A DNA stretch of 64,000 bases from Mesostigma viride (GCA_009746045.1 RPFO01000041.1:3177613-3241612); one strand, 5' to 3'; shown: positions 1-12,928, counted from the stretch's first letter. Numbers and translations are program-made. The notes: a model not told the origin generated them from the letters alone.

Positions 1-514
1 CTCGGCAGCGGCTGCTGTCGCCCACCCCAGCCGCCAAGGTGGTTTTTTTCTTTTGCCCGCACCATGCAATTTGCTTCTCCCACGGTGCAACGTGCGTAGA
101 CTCCCTTGGATGTCTCCGCGTTCAAGCGGGCTGACTGATGTGAATACGTGTGTGCATGTGCGTGCATGTGCGTGCGTGGGGTCATGCGTGTAGCTGCTGG
201 AGCCGCGGGAGGACTCCCTCCCCATGGCGTCGCTGGCTCGGCAGCGGCTGCTGTCGCCCACCCCAGCCGCCAAGGTGGTTTTTTTCTTTTGCCCGCACCA
301 TGCAATTTGCTTCTCCCACGGTGCAACGTGCGTAGACTCCCTTGGATGTCTCCGCGTTCAAGCGGGCTGACTGATGTGAATGCGTGTGTGCATGTGCGTG
401 CATGTGCGTGCGTGGGGTCATGCGTGTAGCTGCTGGAGCCGCGGGAGGACTCCCTCCCCATGGCGTCGCTGGCTCGGCAGCGGCTGCTGTCGCCCACCCC
501 AGCCGCCAAGGTGG
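1..514. repeat. 236-bp tandem repeat, just over two copies
   Basis: The same 236-bp unit starts at 1, 237 and 473. The third copy stops matching after about 514. Each unit carries a TG-rich stretch (for example 385-415) and a short reading frame opening with CCATGGCG at about 220 and 457. The copies are nearly identical, so the duplication is recent. The array starts before the window, so its full size is unknown. It may be a multiplied promoter or first-exon region of the ORF that follows, but that is inference. Confidence 0.9.
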
Positions 515-527
515 AGATTCTGGTCTT

Positions 528-1475
528 ATGGACATGCCACCTCCTCCACTGGGCAGCAAAGTGGCACGGCGGGGAGTTGATGACTTGTGGGCACTTGCAC
601 TTTTCTTGCGGGATACGCTAGGTGCTTATCCCGACAAGATCCGGGTTATTACGGACGCGGATGCATCACAGTATGTGGCCCTTCTTGAAAAGATTCCACC
701 AGCGACACGGGGACCAATCACGTATCAACCCCGGGTCGGACCGGGTAAGCCAAAGCCTTCTGTTGGTCATCGCGCTTCTGTGGCGGATATCCACTGTGGC
801 CTGGTGGGTATTGGGACTCCGGCAGCGGCCCCATCTTCCAACCCGGTCACGTTGGCTCTTTGTGAGGCGCTGCGGTCGAGCCCCCGCCTGCCAGGGACGC
901 TGTCACGGCAAGCAGACTATCTCAAAGAAACTTACGGCAAAATCTGGGGCCTGCTTTACAGGAAGACGGAGCTTGACAACAAGTTCCCTCTCCATCTAGC
1001 CTCTCTTAATCACAAGACTGTGCTTGACTGGGCTAGGGAGATCCATGACACCCAGGAGACGACCGCATTGCTCAGGGCACAACAACTGACGCCCATTATT
1101 GTACCCTTGACTACCACCACTGGGATTCCACCTGCTGTTCCGTTGCGTCAGTTAGGAAAGGGCATGGCTTTGGACGTTGGGGCGGGATTAGCCATGGGCC
1201 CCCCCTTAATTTGTGGCCTGGGCAGTCCTCCCTGTCTCCCTCCGGGGTTGGGGGTATTCTGGGTGGGTCAGTGGCTGGGGCGGGCGTCGGCGTCGGCGGG
1301 CGTGCAGGCGAGGCTTCTTCGCTGCCCCGTGGTGCTCCTCCCTCTCCATCGCCGTGGGTGTGGGTGGCTGGAGCGGGCGTGGTTGAAGGATGCATGCAAT
1401 GGCCCCCGACGAACGTATCGCCCATGTCCGTGCGCTCGCCTATCTCAAATTCCATGTCCAGTGGTGATGCCCTAG
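528..1475 (+). CDS. Unrecognised ORF, possibly a host gene or element fragment
   Basis: The frame is open from inside the third 236-bp repeat. The first ATG outside the repeat is at 528 and I chose it as the start. The first 220 or so residues look like a normal soluble protein: mixed composition, the stretch DDLWALALFLRDTLGAY near the N-terminus, and a helical Lys/Glu/Leu-rich region around codons 130-190. After about 1160 the composition becomes Gly/Pro/Cys-rich and a different frame (1211-1579) looks at least as good. This suggests an intron or frameshift near 1160-1210. I recognise no domain. Confidence 0.3.
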   Translation: MDMPPPPLGSKVARRGVDDLWALALFLRDTLGAYPDKIRVITDADASQYVALLEKIPPATRGPITYQPRVGPGKPKPSVGHRASVADIHCGLVGIGTPAAAPSSNPVTLALCEALRSSPRLPGTLSRQADYLKETYGKIWGLLYRKTELDNKFPLHLASLNHKTVLDWAREIHDTQETTALLRAQQLTPIIVPLTTTTGIPPAVPLRQLGKGMALDVGAGLAMGPPLICGLGSPPCLPPGLGVFWVGQWLGRASASAGVQARLLRCPVVLLPLHRRGCGWLERAWLKDACNGPRRTYRPCPCARLSQIPCPVVMP

Positions 1476-1692
1476 GCCCTAGGCCCCTCTGTCAACCATC
1501 CCATCTGCCAGCATTGCCGCAGGCCGTTAGCTCGGCAACCTACTCATCGGCACAAGAAGAGATCGGCACAAGAAGCTGAGGAAGCCGTCTGCACCAAGCC
1601 AAGGCGCGTCATCTATTCCACCTGCATTGGACGTTAGCAAGTCAACCTATCATCGTCACAAGAAAAGGAACGCCGCTGCTATGGCTCCTCAT

Positions 1693-1745
1693 TAATTGAT
1701 TAGTTAGTCACGAAGTCCCATTGGGGAGGTGCTGAGAATTAACCT
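1693..1745 (-). repeat. Short LINE 3'-end remnant with TTAA-type tail
   Basis: An AT-rich TTAATTGATTAG run is followed by sequence resembling the LINE end at 61651-61705: AT-rich tail, then a CCCGTTGGGG-like box, then GCATTAACC or GAATTAACC. The orientation matches a minus-strand LINE 3' end. No coding sequence of the element remains beside it. Confidence 0.4.
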
Positions 1746-1825
1746 GTATGATGATGATTGTTCTCATGGCCTGCCTACATGGTTGAGACCCGGATGTAAT
1801 CGCCGCTTAACCCGTGTTTTTTTAA

Positions 1826-1851
1826 TTAGAACGCGATATATCGCGTTGTAA
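1826..1851. repeat. Palindromic repeat AACGCGAT-TA-TATCGCGTT type, left copy
   Basis: The core AACGCGATATATCGCGTT is a perfect 18-bp palindrome. Including flanks, this 26-bp segment is the reverse complement of 5265-5290 with one mismatch. The pair therefore forms inverted repeats 3.4 kb apart. They could be ends of an old element or simply dispersed palindromes. Confidence 0.75.
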
Positions 1852-2890
1852 GCTTTTTTTAGAACGCGTATAGCACCTAAGGAAAATTTTTTTTCATGGT
1901 CATGTATATACTTTCCTGAAAGCCCATAAATCAAAGGATTTTTTGAGCTACTCAGACCTACAAAATGCTTATTCATTAGAGAGATACACTGGTTTGAATA
2001 CAGGGGGGTCTGACCATGACCGCGATTTCTTGACCCTAGGTCACAAGTCATGTGCTTATTCACAAATGGTTCATGAAAAAAATCTGGCTTCTTGCACGAG
2101 CTATGGGCAACATATGCAGGCTCTGTGAAACAAAACTCAGGCCCATTGGGCCGCTGGAGCTATTTTTCATTAGCATCACAATTACAACGCAGTACAACGC
2201 AGTGGGAAACATGAGAGCCCTTGACAACATTACGCAACGACCCGAGCCCCATAAACGGGGCCATAGTGAGCTTGGAGGGTCAAAACGTTGAAAATAGGTG
2301 TTGTATAAGTTATACTGCATCAAACATGCATCAAACATCATGACTGGATGACCTAATATGACTGAATCAGGCAGCCATAGCCAAAGCATCATCCACTCTC
2401 ACAACGTGTTGAGCACATGCCTCGTGGGAATGGAGGTGCTGGGTTTTCATTCCATAACGCGTGCAATACTGAAAGAAAGAGGCACGTGTAATGCAAGGCT
2501 TGGATAGGTTGAGTGATCCATGAGCTAACATGCAGGCAAAGATGACGCTGGAATGCATGCTAGCAAATGGTGGCAAGATGCTAACAACACATGATTATAC
2601 ACCATGATTATGGGCACCCAGCTGATCTTCTTGCACAATCAACGCAGTATAAACCATCAACATCCAATCCTCACGATATATGCACGGCTTGACGACGTAT
2701 ACAGCACCTAAATACTGCACAACTGCAACCTGCTATGGCTGACATGCAAGCAACGTCGAGTAGGATGGCGGTCGATCTTACATAGAGAGGCTGGGCAGAG
2801 GTCGGTAGAAATAAGTGGAAAACTGGCAGAAACTAGGTAGAAACACGATATACTTACGCCTGCAAGCACTATTGTGTCCCAATGTCCAGG

Positions 2891-2914
2891 AAAAGGCCTC
2901 AATTGAGGCCTTTT
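2891..2914. repeat. Perfect 24-bp palindrome around GGCCTCAATTGAGGCC
   Basis: AAAAGGCCTCAATTGAGG followed by CCTTTT reads the same on both strands. The 16-bp core recurs at 4613-4628, with a partial copy at 4593-4606. It would fold into a 12-bp hairpin. Confidence 0.85.
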
Positions 2915-4590
2915 TTATATTGGGTGTTGCATGCAGCCAAACAACTTTTTTCCAAATATGAGCATAGGCCATGCATTATTATGATTGTTTTGGGGTTGCC
3001 AGCAGTCATATAGCCCCAATACCTATTTAATTATGATTTGACAAAACAGGGTGTCGCTGCGGTGGCACCATAAACACAGCATGACCATAGATGCAAGCAG
3101 AAAAAAGGCGGTAGTACTCAGTTCCCTCTGCCTCTTAGGTGTCTTTTGGACCTTTCGAGGTTTCCCCACAACACGGTAAGCATGGCATGACATGGCATGC
3201 TCCCCCAAGGGACGCCTCATACACAATTGCACGGCCGGGGCTGTCGCGCAGCACTGCAGGCAGCAACAGCCTGCCATGGGTATTGCACGTAACCATGAGG
3301 AATCCAAAGCCTCTATTACAAACACGCACAAGGATCATGCATTATAATGATAGGCGTGACCTTCCAAGCGCTTAGCTTCACTCACATAGCCCCAATATCT
3401 ACGTTGTTACGGTATATTCTGACAGGGGTTTGCTGCCGCGGCAGCAGATGAACAGCACATGGCAAGATATACAAGCATAACTGGACACCATTTGCACTGT
3501 CTTCTAGACCTCTAGCTTGATTTTAAGCTTTGCAAGGGTTGCCTGAGACATGGCCAGCATGGCAGGACCTGCCATGCTTCTTATGGAAAGCAAACACGTC
3601 TACACAGTGGGGGCCAGCCGCAGAGCACTGCACGAAGTAAGATAGCCTGCCTTACGTCACCTCGGCATTAGGCGCCGATAGGCAGCTAAAAACTGGCGAT
3701 ATCACAAGCAAATCGATGCCATTCCCTTTCTACCACCAGGACGCACTTACCTTTCACACCCCTCACACCCGGGATCACTAAGCACGCATATGCGTTGGCG
3801 CTGAACGTGGCTGCATCAGAAAAGCTGTTCAAGCTCGGCGTTTTCAAGTTGTCCGGAAGCGATGCAGCCCGCTAATCTGGCCGGACAGACGCTCCATGCG
3901 TCGTCCATTGACGTATGAAAGCGGCTGCAGCGGCCTCACCAGCGCTGTTCGCATACTTGCGCTCCCATATCTGGGGGCGCGCGCGCGTTTATTGTCCGCA
4001 ACCCAGTTTTTCCTAGCTAAAAACACCCCTTCCTCTACCTATGGATTCACGACAAAAGGCTCGAATATAACCAGCGCCCCTTTAGTCACGGCTGCCCCAA
4101 CATCCCCCCCCGCCGTTCCGCTAGTCTCCTTCCCACCATATCGAAGCATCGTCCTGCTGGCAGGCGCACTATCAACGCCATCTACGCCCCATCTGAACTT
4201 CACTAACCTGGCATTCAGCACACAAATAACGACCCCACGAATTTATAAATCGGCTTTTGACACATTTAGCGGTCGGGCTAGCTTCAAGGATAATTTATCT
4301 GCCCAACGCGCTCCATACTGCTCGAAATGATGCACGAACGTGGCCATACGGTCCATTTTACTCGAGGCCGCCATGGTCGTGCATTCGTGAAAATTTCTCG
4401 TCCCGTTGCACGAAAGTGGCCAAAATAGGTACTTTTCCACCTCACGTATTTTTCAGTAACCGTCGACCCCTGTCGACCCCAACGGGTCAGGACGCTCAGC
4501 ACATGTACCAGATTCGCGCCACTGGGGCCGGACGACCCATAGGACCGGTCCTTCCCGCCAAAATACCGTACTTTGTGAGATCTTGGTAAA

Positions 4591-4630
4591 AAAGGCCTCA
4601 ATTGAGCCAAAAGGCCTCAATTGAGGCCTC
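4591..4630. repeat. Paired copies of the GGCCTCAATTGAGGCC palindrome
   Basis: A partial copy (4593-4606, missing the last bases) is followed directly by a complete copy (4613-4628). This is the same motif as at 2891-2914. Confidence 0.8.
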
Positions 4631-5264
4631 TGGACAAATAGACAATTGAGCCGGTGGCAGAGGCCATTTCCAGGAAAATACAGCATACCGTGGCAATAGC
4701 CACGGTCACGCCTTACGCTATTTGCAGGCACCATCATGCCCGGAGCTACCCAATAAAAGTCTGCACAAATCTCGGTTTAGCCGAGAGTCCGGGCGTTCGG
4801 ATTGAATAAACATGTGTTAAGAAGTCGAAACACCATGGAAATACCAAGCATGGTGCAGCAGCAGACCCGAGTCTTGACGTAATAATATGTATGCCGGTTT
4901 CCAGGGTTTCCGCATGAAAGTTGGGTGAGAAACTGGAAGAAACTACGTTTCCTTTGCCCCAGTACCTCAACAAACTCGTAGAAACCTAATTATCAACCTT
5001 TGAACGCATCATCATGGTCGTGCTACCCAACAGCCACTGAAATTCGCGCGAAAACTGGCGAGATCTACCTGCCGCCATCGCCGTCGTCTTCACCTTCGTC
5101 CCGTGAAAATGCCTGATTTCAGTGGTACATATTTGTTTGCAGCTGTCACAAAAAAAATACCAAAAATACCAGGATTTTTTCTTGAATTCTATGAGATGTT
5201 TCTGACCTATCTTGAAAGTTTCAGACCAAAAATCGCATGTTTAATAGGTTTGCCACGTGTCAGA

Positions 5265-5317
5265 TTACAACGCGATACATCGCGTTCTAACCCTACAACG
5301 CGATGTATCGCGTTGTA
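5265..5317. repeat. Two adjacent AACGCGAT palindromes, right copies
   Basis: 5265-5290 is the inverted partner of 1826-1851. Immediately after it, 5295-5316 has 10-bp arms ACAACGCGAT and ATCGCGTTGT around a 2-base centre. The three copies share the 8-bp half-site AACGCGAT. Confidence 0.8.
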
Positions 5318-5581
5318 AAAAAACACTATACTATCCATGGCTTTACATGTTTGGATGGTCCACGGACAGTTGTCCACACAAGGCTAGGTCTGTCATAATG
5401 AACGGTGTGCAGGTTGGTGGACATGATGTTAAGCCACGCTTTGGACAGCGGCTTTCGTCCAATAATAAATGGATTTTGTGCAAGTGATGAGTCAGGCGGT
5501 CTATACTATTGCACGGGGTGCGCATGGGCATATGCATAGGCGTCGTGCTGCGGCTAGGGCGTGGCTACTAGGCCATTTTAG

Positions 5582-7528
<1,947 letters not shown>

Positions 7529-7671
7529 AGTTGTATAGATAGAGCTAGTATAGACAAAGCTTCGCATGTCTAATTTTATTAAAGTTTGTCTAGTTGGCTC
7601 TTAGGTCCTTTTGGCAATCATGGGGCTGCTTTCTACCCAAGATTGTGGATGAAATGCTCCTTCTCTCCCGG

Positions 7672-9980
7672 CGGGCGGGTGGGCGCGTGGGTGGGTGGGT
7701 GGGTGGGTGGGTGGGTGGGTGGGCGCGTGGGTGGGTGGGTGGGTGGGTGGGTGGGTGGGTGGGTGGGTGCGTGGGCAAGCAAGCAAGTGGGTGGGTGGGT
7801 GGGTGGGTGGGTGGGTGGGTGGGTGGGTGGGTGGGTGGTTTGGTGGGTGGGTGGGTGGGTGCGTGGGCAAGCAAGTAAGTGGGTGGGTGGGTGGGTGGGT
7901 GGGTGCGTGGGCAAGCAAGTAAGTGGGTGGGTGGGTGGGTGGGTGGGTGGGTGGGTGGGTGGGTGGGTGGGTGGGTGGGTGGGTGGGTGGGTGGGTGGGT
8001 GGGTGGGTGGGTGGGTGGGTGGGTGGGTGGGTGGGTGGGGGTGGGTGGGTGGGTGGGTGCGTGGGCAAGCAAGTAAGTGGGTGGGTGGGTGGGTGGGTGG
8101 GTGGGTGGGTGGGTGGGTGGGTGGGGGTGGGTGGGTGGGTGGGTGGGTGGGTGGGTGGGTGGGTGGGTGGGTGGGTGGGTGGGTGGGTGGGTGGGTGCGT
8201 GGGCAAGCAAGTAAGTGGGTGGGTGGGTGGGTGGGTGGGTGGGTGGGTGGGTGGGTGGGTGGGTGGGTGGGTGGGTGGGTGGGTGGGTGGGTGGGTGGGT
8301 GGGTGGGTGGGTGGGTGGGTGGGTGGGTGGGTGGGTGGGTGGGTGGGTGGGTGGGTGGGTGCGTGGGCAAGCAAGTAAGTGGGTGGGTGGGTGGGTGGGT
8401 GGGTGGGTGGGTGGGTGGGTGGGTGGGTGGGTGGGTGGGTGGGTGGGTGGGTGGGTGGGTGGGTGGGTGGGTGGGTGGGCAAGCAAGTAAGTGGGTGGGT
8501 GGGTGCGTGGGCAAGCAAGTAAGTGGGTGGGTGGGTGGGTGGGTAGGTGGGTGGGTGGGTGGGTGGGTGGGTGGGTGGGTGGGTGGGTGGGTGGGTGGGT
8601 GCGTGGGCAAGCAAGTAAGTGGGTGGGTGGGTGGGTGGGTGGGTGGGTGGGTGGGTGGGTGGGTGGGTGGGTGGGTGGGTGGGTGGGTGGGTGGGTGGGT
8701 GGGTGGGTGGGTGGGTGGGTGGGTGGGTGGGTGGGTGGTTTGGTGGGTGGGTGGGTGGGTGCGTGGGCAAGCAAGTGGGTGGGTGGGTGGGTGGGTGGGT
8801 GGGTGGGTGGGTGGGTGGGTGGGTGGGTGGGTGGGTGGGTGGGTGGGTGGGTGGGTGCGTGGGCAAGCAAGTGGGTGGGTGGGTGGGTGGGTGGGTGGGT
8901 GGATGGGTGGGTGGGTGGGTGGGTGGGTGGGTGGGTGGGTGGGTGGGTGGGTGGGTGCGTGGGCAAGCAAGTAAGTGGGTGGGTGGGTGGGTGGGTGGGT
9001 GGGTGGGTGGGTGGGTGGGTGGGTGGGTGGGTGGGTGGGTGGGTGGGTGGGTGGGTGGGTGGGTGGGTGGGTGGGTGGGTGGGTGGGTGGGTGGGTGGGT
9101 GGGTGGGTGCGTGGGCAAGCAAGCAAGTGGGTGGGTGGGTGGGTGGGTGGGTGGGTGGGTGGGTGGGTGGGTGGGTGGGTGGGTGGGTGGGTGGGTGGGT
9201 GGGTGCGTGGGCAAGCAAGTAAGTGGGTGGGTGGGTGCGTGGGCAAGCAAGTAAGTGGGTGGGTGGGTGGGTGGGTGGGTGGGTGGGTGGGTGGGTGGGT
9301 GGGTGGGTGGGTGGGTGGGTGGGTGGGTGGGTGGGTGGGTGGGTGGGTGGGTGGGTGGGTGGGTGGGTGGGTGGGTGGGTGGGTGGGTGGGTGGGTGGTT
9401 TGGTGGGTGGGTGGGTGGGTGCGTGGGCAAGCAAGTGGGTGGGTGGGTGGGTGGGTGGGTGGGTGGGTGGGTGGGTGGGTGGGTGGGTGGGTGGGTGGGT
9501 GGGTGGGTGGGTGGGTGGGTGGGTGGGTGGGTGGGTGGGTGGGTGGGTGGGTGGGTGGGTGGGTGGGTGGGGGTGGGTGGGTGGGTGGGTGGGTGGGTGG
9601 GTGGGTGCGTGGGCAAGCAAGTGGGTGGGTGGGTGGGTGGGTGGGTGGGTGGGTGGGTGGGTGGGTGGGTGGGTGGGTGGGTGGGTGGGTGGGTGGGTGG
9701 GTGGGTGGGTGGGTGGGTGGGTGGGTGGGTGGGTGGGTGGGTGGGTGGGTGGGTGGGTGGGTGGGTGGGTGGGTGCGTGGGCAAGCAAGTAAGTGGGTGG
9801 GTGGGTGGGTGGGTGGGTGGGTGGGTGGGTGGGTGGTGGGTGGGTGGGTGGGTGGGTGGGTGGGTGGGTGGTGGGTGGGTGGGTGGGTGGTGGTGGGTGG
9901 GTGGGTGGGTGGGTGGGTGGGTGGGTGGGTGGTGGGTGGGTGGGTGGGTGGGTGGGCGCGTGGGTGGGTGGGTGGGTGGG
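7672..9980. repeat. (GGGT)n array punctuated by a GCGTGGGCAAGCAAGT spacer
   Basis: About 2.3 kb of G-rich tetranucleotide on the plus strand is interrupted at irregular spacing by GTGCGTGGGCAAGCAAG(TAAG)TGGG. I count about 18 occurrences, for example at 7768, 7860, 8057, 8360, 8760, 9107, 9420 and 9774. A second interruption, GGTTTGG, occurs at about 7838, 8738 and 9398, each time 20-30 bp before a spacer, which shows higher-order duplication. The run has very high G-quadruplex potential. The long Trp-Val-Gly and Thr-His-Pro ORFs are artefacts of the repeat. Confidence 0.95.
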
Positions 9981-10517
9981 ACGAGTACACTAGTGGTAAC
10001 TGCCGGAATTGTTGTGCGGCATATGCGGCCGTGCCAGATTACATGTATCTTGCTACTCTATGGTATGACAAGCTAGGTTTGTGACCTACATTGACGGTAA
10101 TTCCATTTGAGATACAGAGAGGAACCCGCAGCAGTGATGCTCACAATTTAAACTCCTGGCCGCTGTGAACAAACGCACTGATCACGCGACATCCTTCGAA
10201 GCATGTAGCCATCTAGGTCCAGATGTAACCGTACGCCTCGTAGTTCTGTCTGAAACGTACACTGCCATCCATTTCCAAATCCATCTCATCTTCATGGTCC
10301 CGAAATTGACTCGGTAATGCGGCAATTGAAAAGGCAGGCTTCAATTTTCACGCGTCCGGATCCACACAATTTCATGCGTCATATGCTGGTCGTCTCGTGC
10401 ATGGAAAGCGCATGGTTGTGTGGCAGAATGGATGCATGGAGCTGCTCGACATTATCGCTTCCTTAAAAAGTGGGTGGGTGTTATTCGAAGCAGCAGGGCC
10501 GAAGGAAAATGCATCGA
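9981..10517. other. Gene-free stretch, nothing recognised
   Basis: Mixed-composition sequence with no long ORF, RNA gene or repeat that I could identify. Confidence 0.5.
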
Positions 10518-10562
10518 CGTGCTAGTCCTCACGTCAGTAGCGTGCTAGTCCTCACGTCAGTA
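10518..10562. repeat. 22-bp direct repeat, two copies
   Basis: CGTGCTAGTCCTCACGTCAG plus TA occurs at 10518-10539 and 10541-10562 with one base between. The function is unknown. Confidence 0.9.
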
Positions 10563-10704
10563 ATTAGGCGGTCAGTTTATTCCCACCCGACAGAGTTATC
10601 ACAATATGAAATAACTATTAATGCCTAATACCGTCTGACTTGATATACGATAGCCAGTCTGTATTCCCACGCCGCTATCTGATGAGAAAGATAATCCCGT
10701 CGTT

Positions 10705-10765
10705 GTGTGGGCGGTTCCGCTTACGGCACTGTAGATAGCAGCTGATGGGAACATGCAGAAAACTT
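10705..10765. repeat. 61-bp direct repeat, copy 1
   Basis: This copy is identical to 10923-10983. The two copies flank about 157 bp. The first copy is preceded by a partial unit of the 42-bp array (GAGAAAGATAATCCCGTCGT) and the second runs straight into the full array, so array and repeat were duplicated together. Confidence 0.92.
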
Positions 10766-10922
10766 AGGACCGCTAGCCCCTGCGCGGGTTTGAACTGGGG
10801 ACTTCCGGATCCGACGGAACGACCAGTAAAAACTCCCACTTTATTTGCGCAATGCTTCTTGCCGGGAAGGTGGGCGAGTAAGTTTTCATTGCTATCCAGC
10901 CGAGGTGGGTTCCTATAAGGGA

Positions 10923-10983
10923 GTGTGGGCGGTTCCGCTTACGGCACTGTAGATAGCAGCTGATGGGAACATGCAGAAAACTT
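10923..10983. repeat. 61-bp direct repeat, copy 2
   Basis: Exact copy of 10705-10765, joined directly to the 42-bp hairpin array. Confidence 0.92.
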
Positions 10984-11152
10984 CCCGTCGTTGTCTAACG
11001 GGGGTGAGAAAGATATTAGTTCGCATCCCGTCGTTGTCTCACGGGGTGAGAAAAAGATTAGTTCCCATCCCGTCCTTGTCTCACGTCGTGAGAAAACGAT
11101 GAGTTCTCGTCCTGTCGTTGTCTCACGTCGTGAGAAAGATATTAGTTCCCAT
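10984..11152. repeat. 42/43-bp tandem array with an internal dyad, four units
   Basis: Units start at 10984, 11027, 11069 and 11111 with CC(C/T)GTC(G/C)TTGTCT. The last two contain TCTCACGTCGTGAGA, two 7-bp inverted arms. All four continue GTGAGAAA and end in ATTAGTT or GATGAGTT and a CATCC-like joint. The array ends about 100 bp upstream of the ATG at 11252. It could be a regulatory array or a minisatellite. Confidence 0.85.
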
Positions 11153-11251
11153 CCAATCGTCCCGGCACAGGACTGCCCTCCCGTTCGGTCGTTCCGCCTG
11201 TGAACGAACCGCCACCGGCAAGTTTTTGACCCTCAAACCCCGCGGTTAACC

Positions 11252-12168
11252 ATGGGCCCCGCGAAAATCCACCACCGTAAGCCCCTGGGACAACCCTCTC
11301 TGGTACCGCGGTTCCAGGAAATTTTGCCCGGGCATGCCACCCCTCCTGTTACCATGCAGTCCGTTTGCGTGTCGTATACCTTCCCGCGCAAAAATTCAAC
11401 AATGCGATCCAGTGCCCGTGTTCACCAAGGTAAATTAGCACTATCCCCAGCGAGAGTAGGGACGCAGAAAATGGGTACCATTGCCCCTTTGCGGTTTTAT
11501 GGGACGCCTCCGCTACCAATGGGAGGCCTTCGCCACGTCAATGATGCATTTCTGCAGTGGGCTGGAGAAGCGCATTGGCGTCATGGCGGATTCAATCTAG
11601 CGCGTAAAGCGAAAGAGCAACCGAAACAGTAAGTGAAACACTTTGTCGAAGCCAAGTCAGTTTGCGCCTAGTTGCCTATTTGGAGATAATGTAGTTTTTA
11701 CCGTCAACGCCGCCCACAGTTTTGTCATCCCCTCTAAATTTACATTTACAGCCACTGTCTGGCCGAGGCCCGTCGAGCCGCTATTCCAAAAATTCATCCT
11801 GCTATATGCTTACGTTGCTACATAAATCTTTTCCCCGTTTGATGACCTGTGAATGATAACGATACCCGCGATGTCGTAGATCACCAAAGGCCGGTGACGC
11901 CAAGGCTGAAGCCGCTCGGAAGCCGGCAAAGACGGTCGACACCGACGCTGCACAGACCAAACAGAAAAGGAAACCTCAAGAAGACGAGGGTCCAATCGTC
12001 GACGAAGAACGCCAAGGGAAGCGGCAGCGATTAGTGAAAAAGGTTTCTGTGAAGGATGGCAAAGGTGATACTAAAGGCAAGGTTGACGGGAAAGGCGCAG
12101 GAAAAGGGGAAAAACGAGGGAAAGCCGGCAAGAAGAAGTCGGCCAAGAAGAGGAAGGCAAGGAAGTGA
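11252..12168 (+). CDS. Possible two-exon gene for a very basic, probably nuclear protein
   Basis: I infer exon 1 at 11252-11628 and exon 2 at 11880-12168, predicting 221 residues. The ATG sits in a strong context (AACCATGGG). Exon 1 ends at a strong donor (CAGTAAGT, with GT at 11629) and the acceptor TAG ends at 11879. The frame is kept across the splice. Exon 1 codes for a mixed sequence rich in Pro, His and Arg. Exon 2 is very rich in Lys/Arg/Gly with several nuclear-localisation-like clusters (KQKRK, GKRQR, KKKSAKKRK) and a C-terminal KRKARK. It resembles the tails of chromatin or nucleolar proteins, but I recognise no family. Without splicing, exon 1 is a 126-residue ORF. The polypyrimidine tract is weak, so splicing needs transcript support. 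Confidence 0.4.
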
Positions 12169-12928
12169 CGGCAGGGGCAGGAGAATGGCATGCTTGCCCA
12201 GGGGTTCTCTGAGCTGTCAACCCTGGCAGCTACGTGCTATGTTTCTAGCAATGGGCTGTGTCAAGCAACTGCTGTCCTGCGCAAGGGCGACGCAGGGCCA
12301 AGGGTTGCAAGAGTGCGGAACAGAATGTGATGGGCAGAGCTCAGGGCCAGGGTGCATGGGTGGCACGCACTGGAAGTGACCGTACCGCGGCGTGCATGTC
12401 GCGTATGTCCAGCGCATGTGCGGGTGCTTGGCAGACCAGGTGTGAAGCGTTGATTGATAAACTGGGTGCAATGGTCTTCCGGAGCCCCCCCCCACTTGCA
12501 CCGCTCTCGTGAGGGTCACACCCGTTTTGCTGATCTACAGGACAACTTGTACAGGCTGGATATCCGGGGGCTATCCATACCACCGAAGAAGCATAAAGCC
12601 CTGCCTCTGTTCCTGCCCAGCCCATCCATACACACCGAGACACTTGTTTCCCTGTATTGACAGTAGGCAATGAATGTGCGTGGTGGCGATAAGCGAGTCC
12701 TCTCCTGCTGCGGTGGCTGCCGTGCCTCCAGGTGGTCCGGCCGCCATGCCCGACCTGGCATTTGCAACACCCACACATTTTTTGCTGGTTCCTTCTTATT
12801 TGGAAATGGCTGCCGGTTGTAAATGATCAATTTGTTGCTGTGTTATACTGAGAGTAATGCCCTAGAAGTGATCCACGTGTCAATCCCCCATGCGTTAAGT
12901 GAGACAACTATTCCTATGCATGGATTCG
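12169..12928. other. Gene-free stretch, nothing recognised
   Basis: Overlapping short ORFs on both strands without motifs or consistent composition. I see no RNA gene. Confidence 0.45.

Noticed and set aside
3896-4330. 144-codon ORF
   Set aside because: Low-complexity, no motif, no flanking support.
7586-10084. Long Val-Gly-Trp and Thr-His-Pro repeat ORFs
   Set aside because: Frames of the (GGGT)n array; a period of four read in three phases stays open by composition.
10678-10700. Possible hammerhead core CTGATGAGAAA
   Set aside because: No room for stem II between the two conserved parts.
10770-10825. tRNA-like segment on the minus strand (box-B-like AGTTCAAACCC, a 5-bp stem with a 7-base loop)
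   Set aside because: The T-arm does not pair, U33 is missing and no box A is clear. It may be a degraded tRNA-derived repeat but I cannot support a tRNA gene.
10984-11152. CRISPR-like array
   Set aside because: Units are contiguous with no unique spacers, and the context is eukaryotic.
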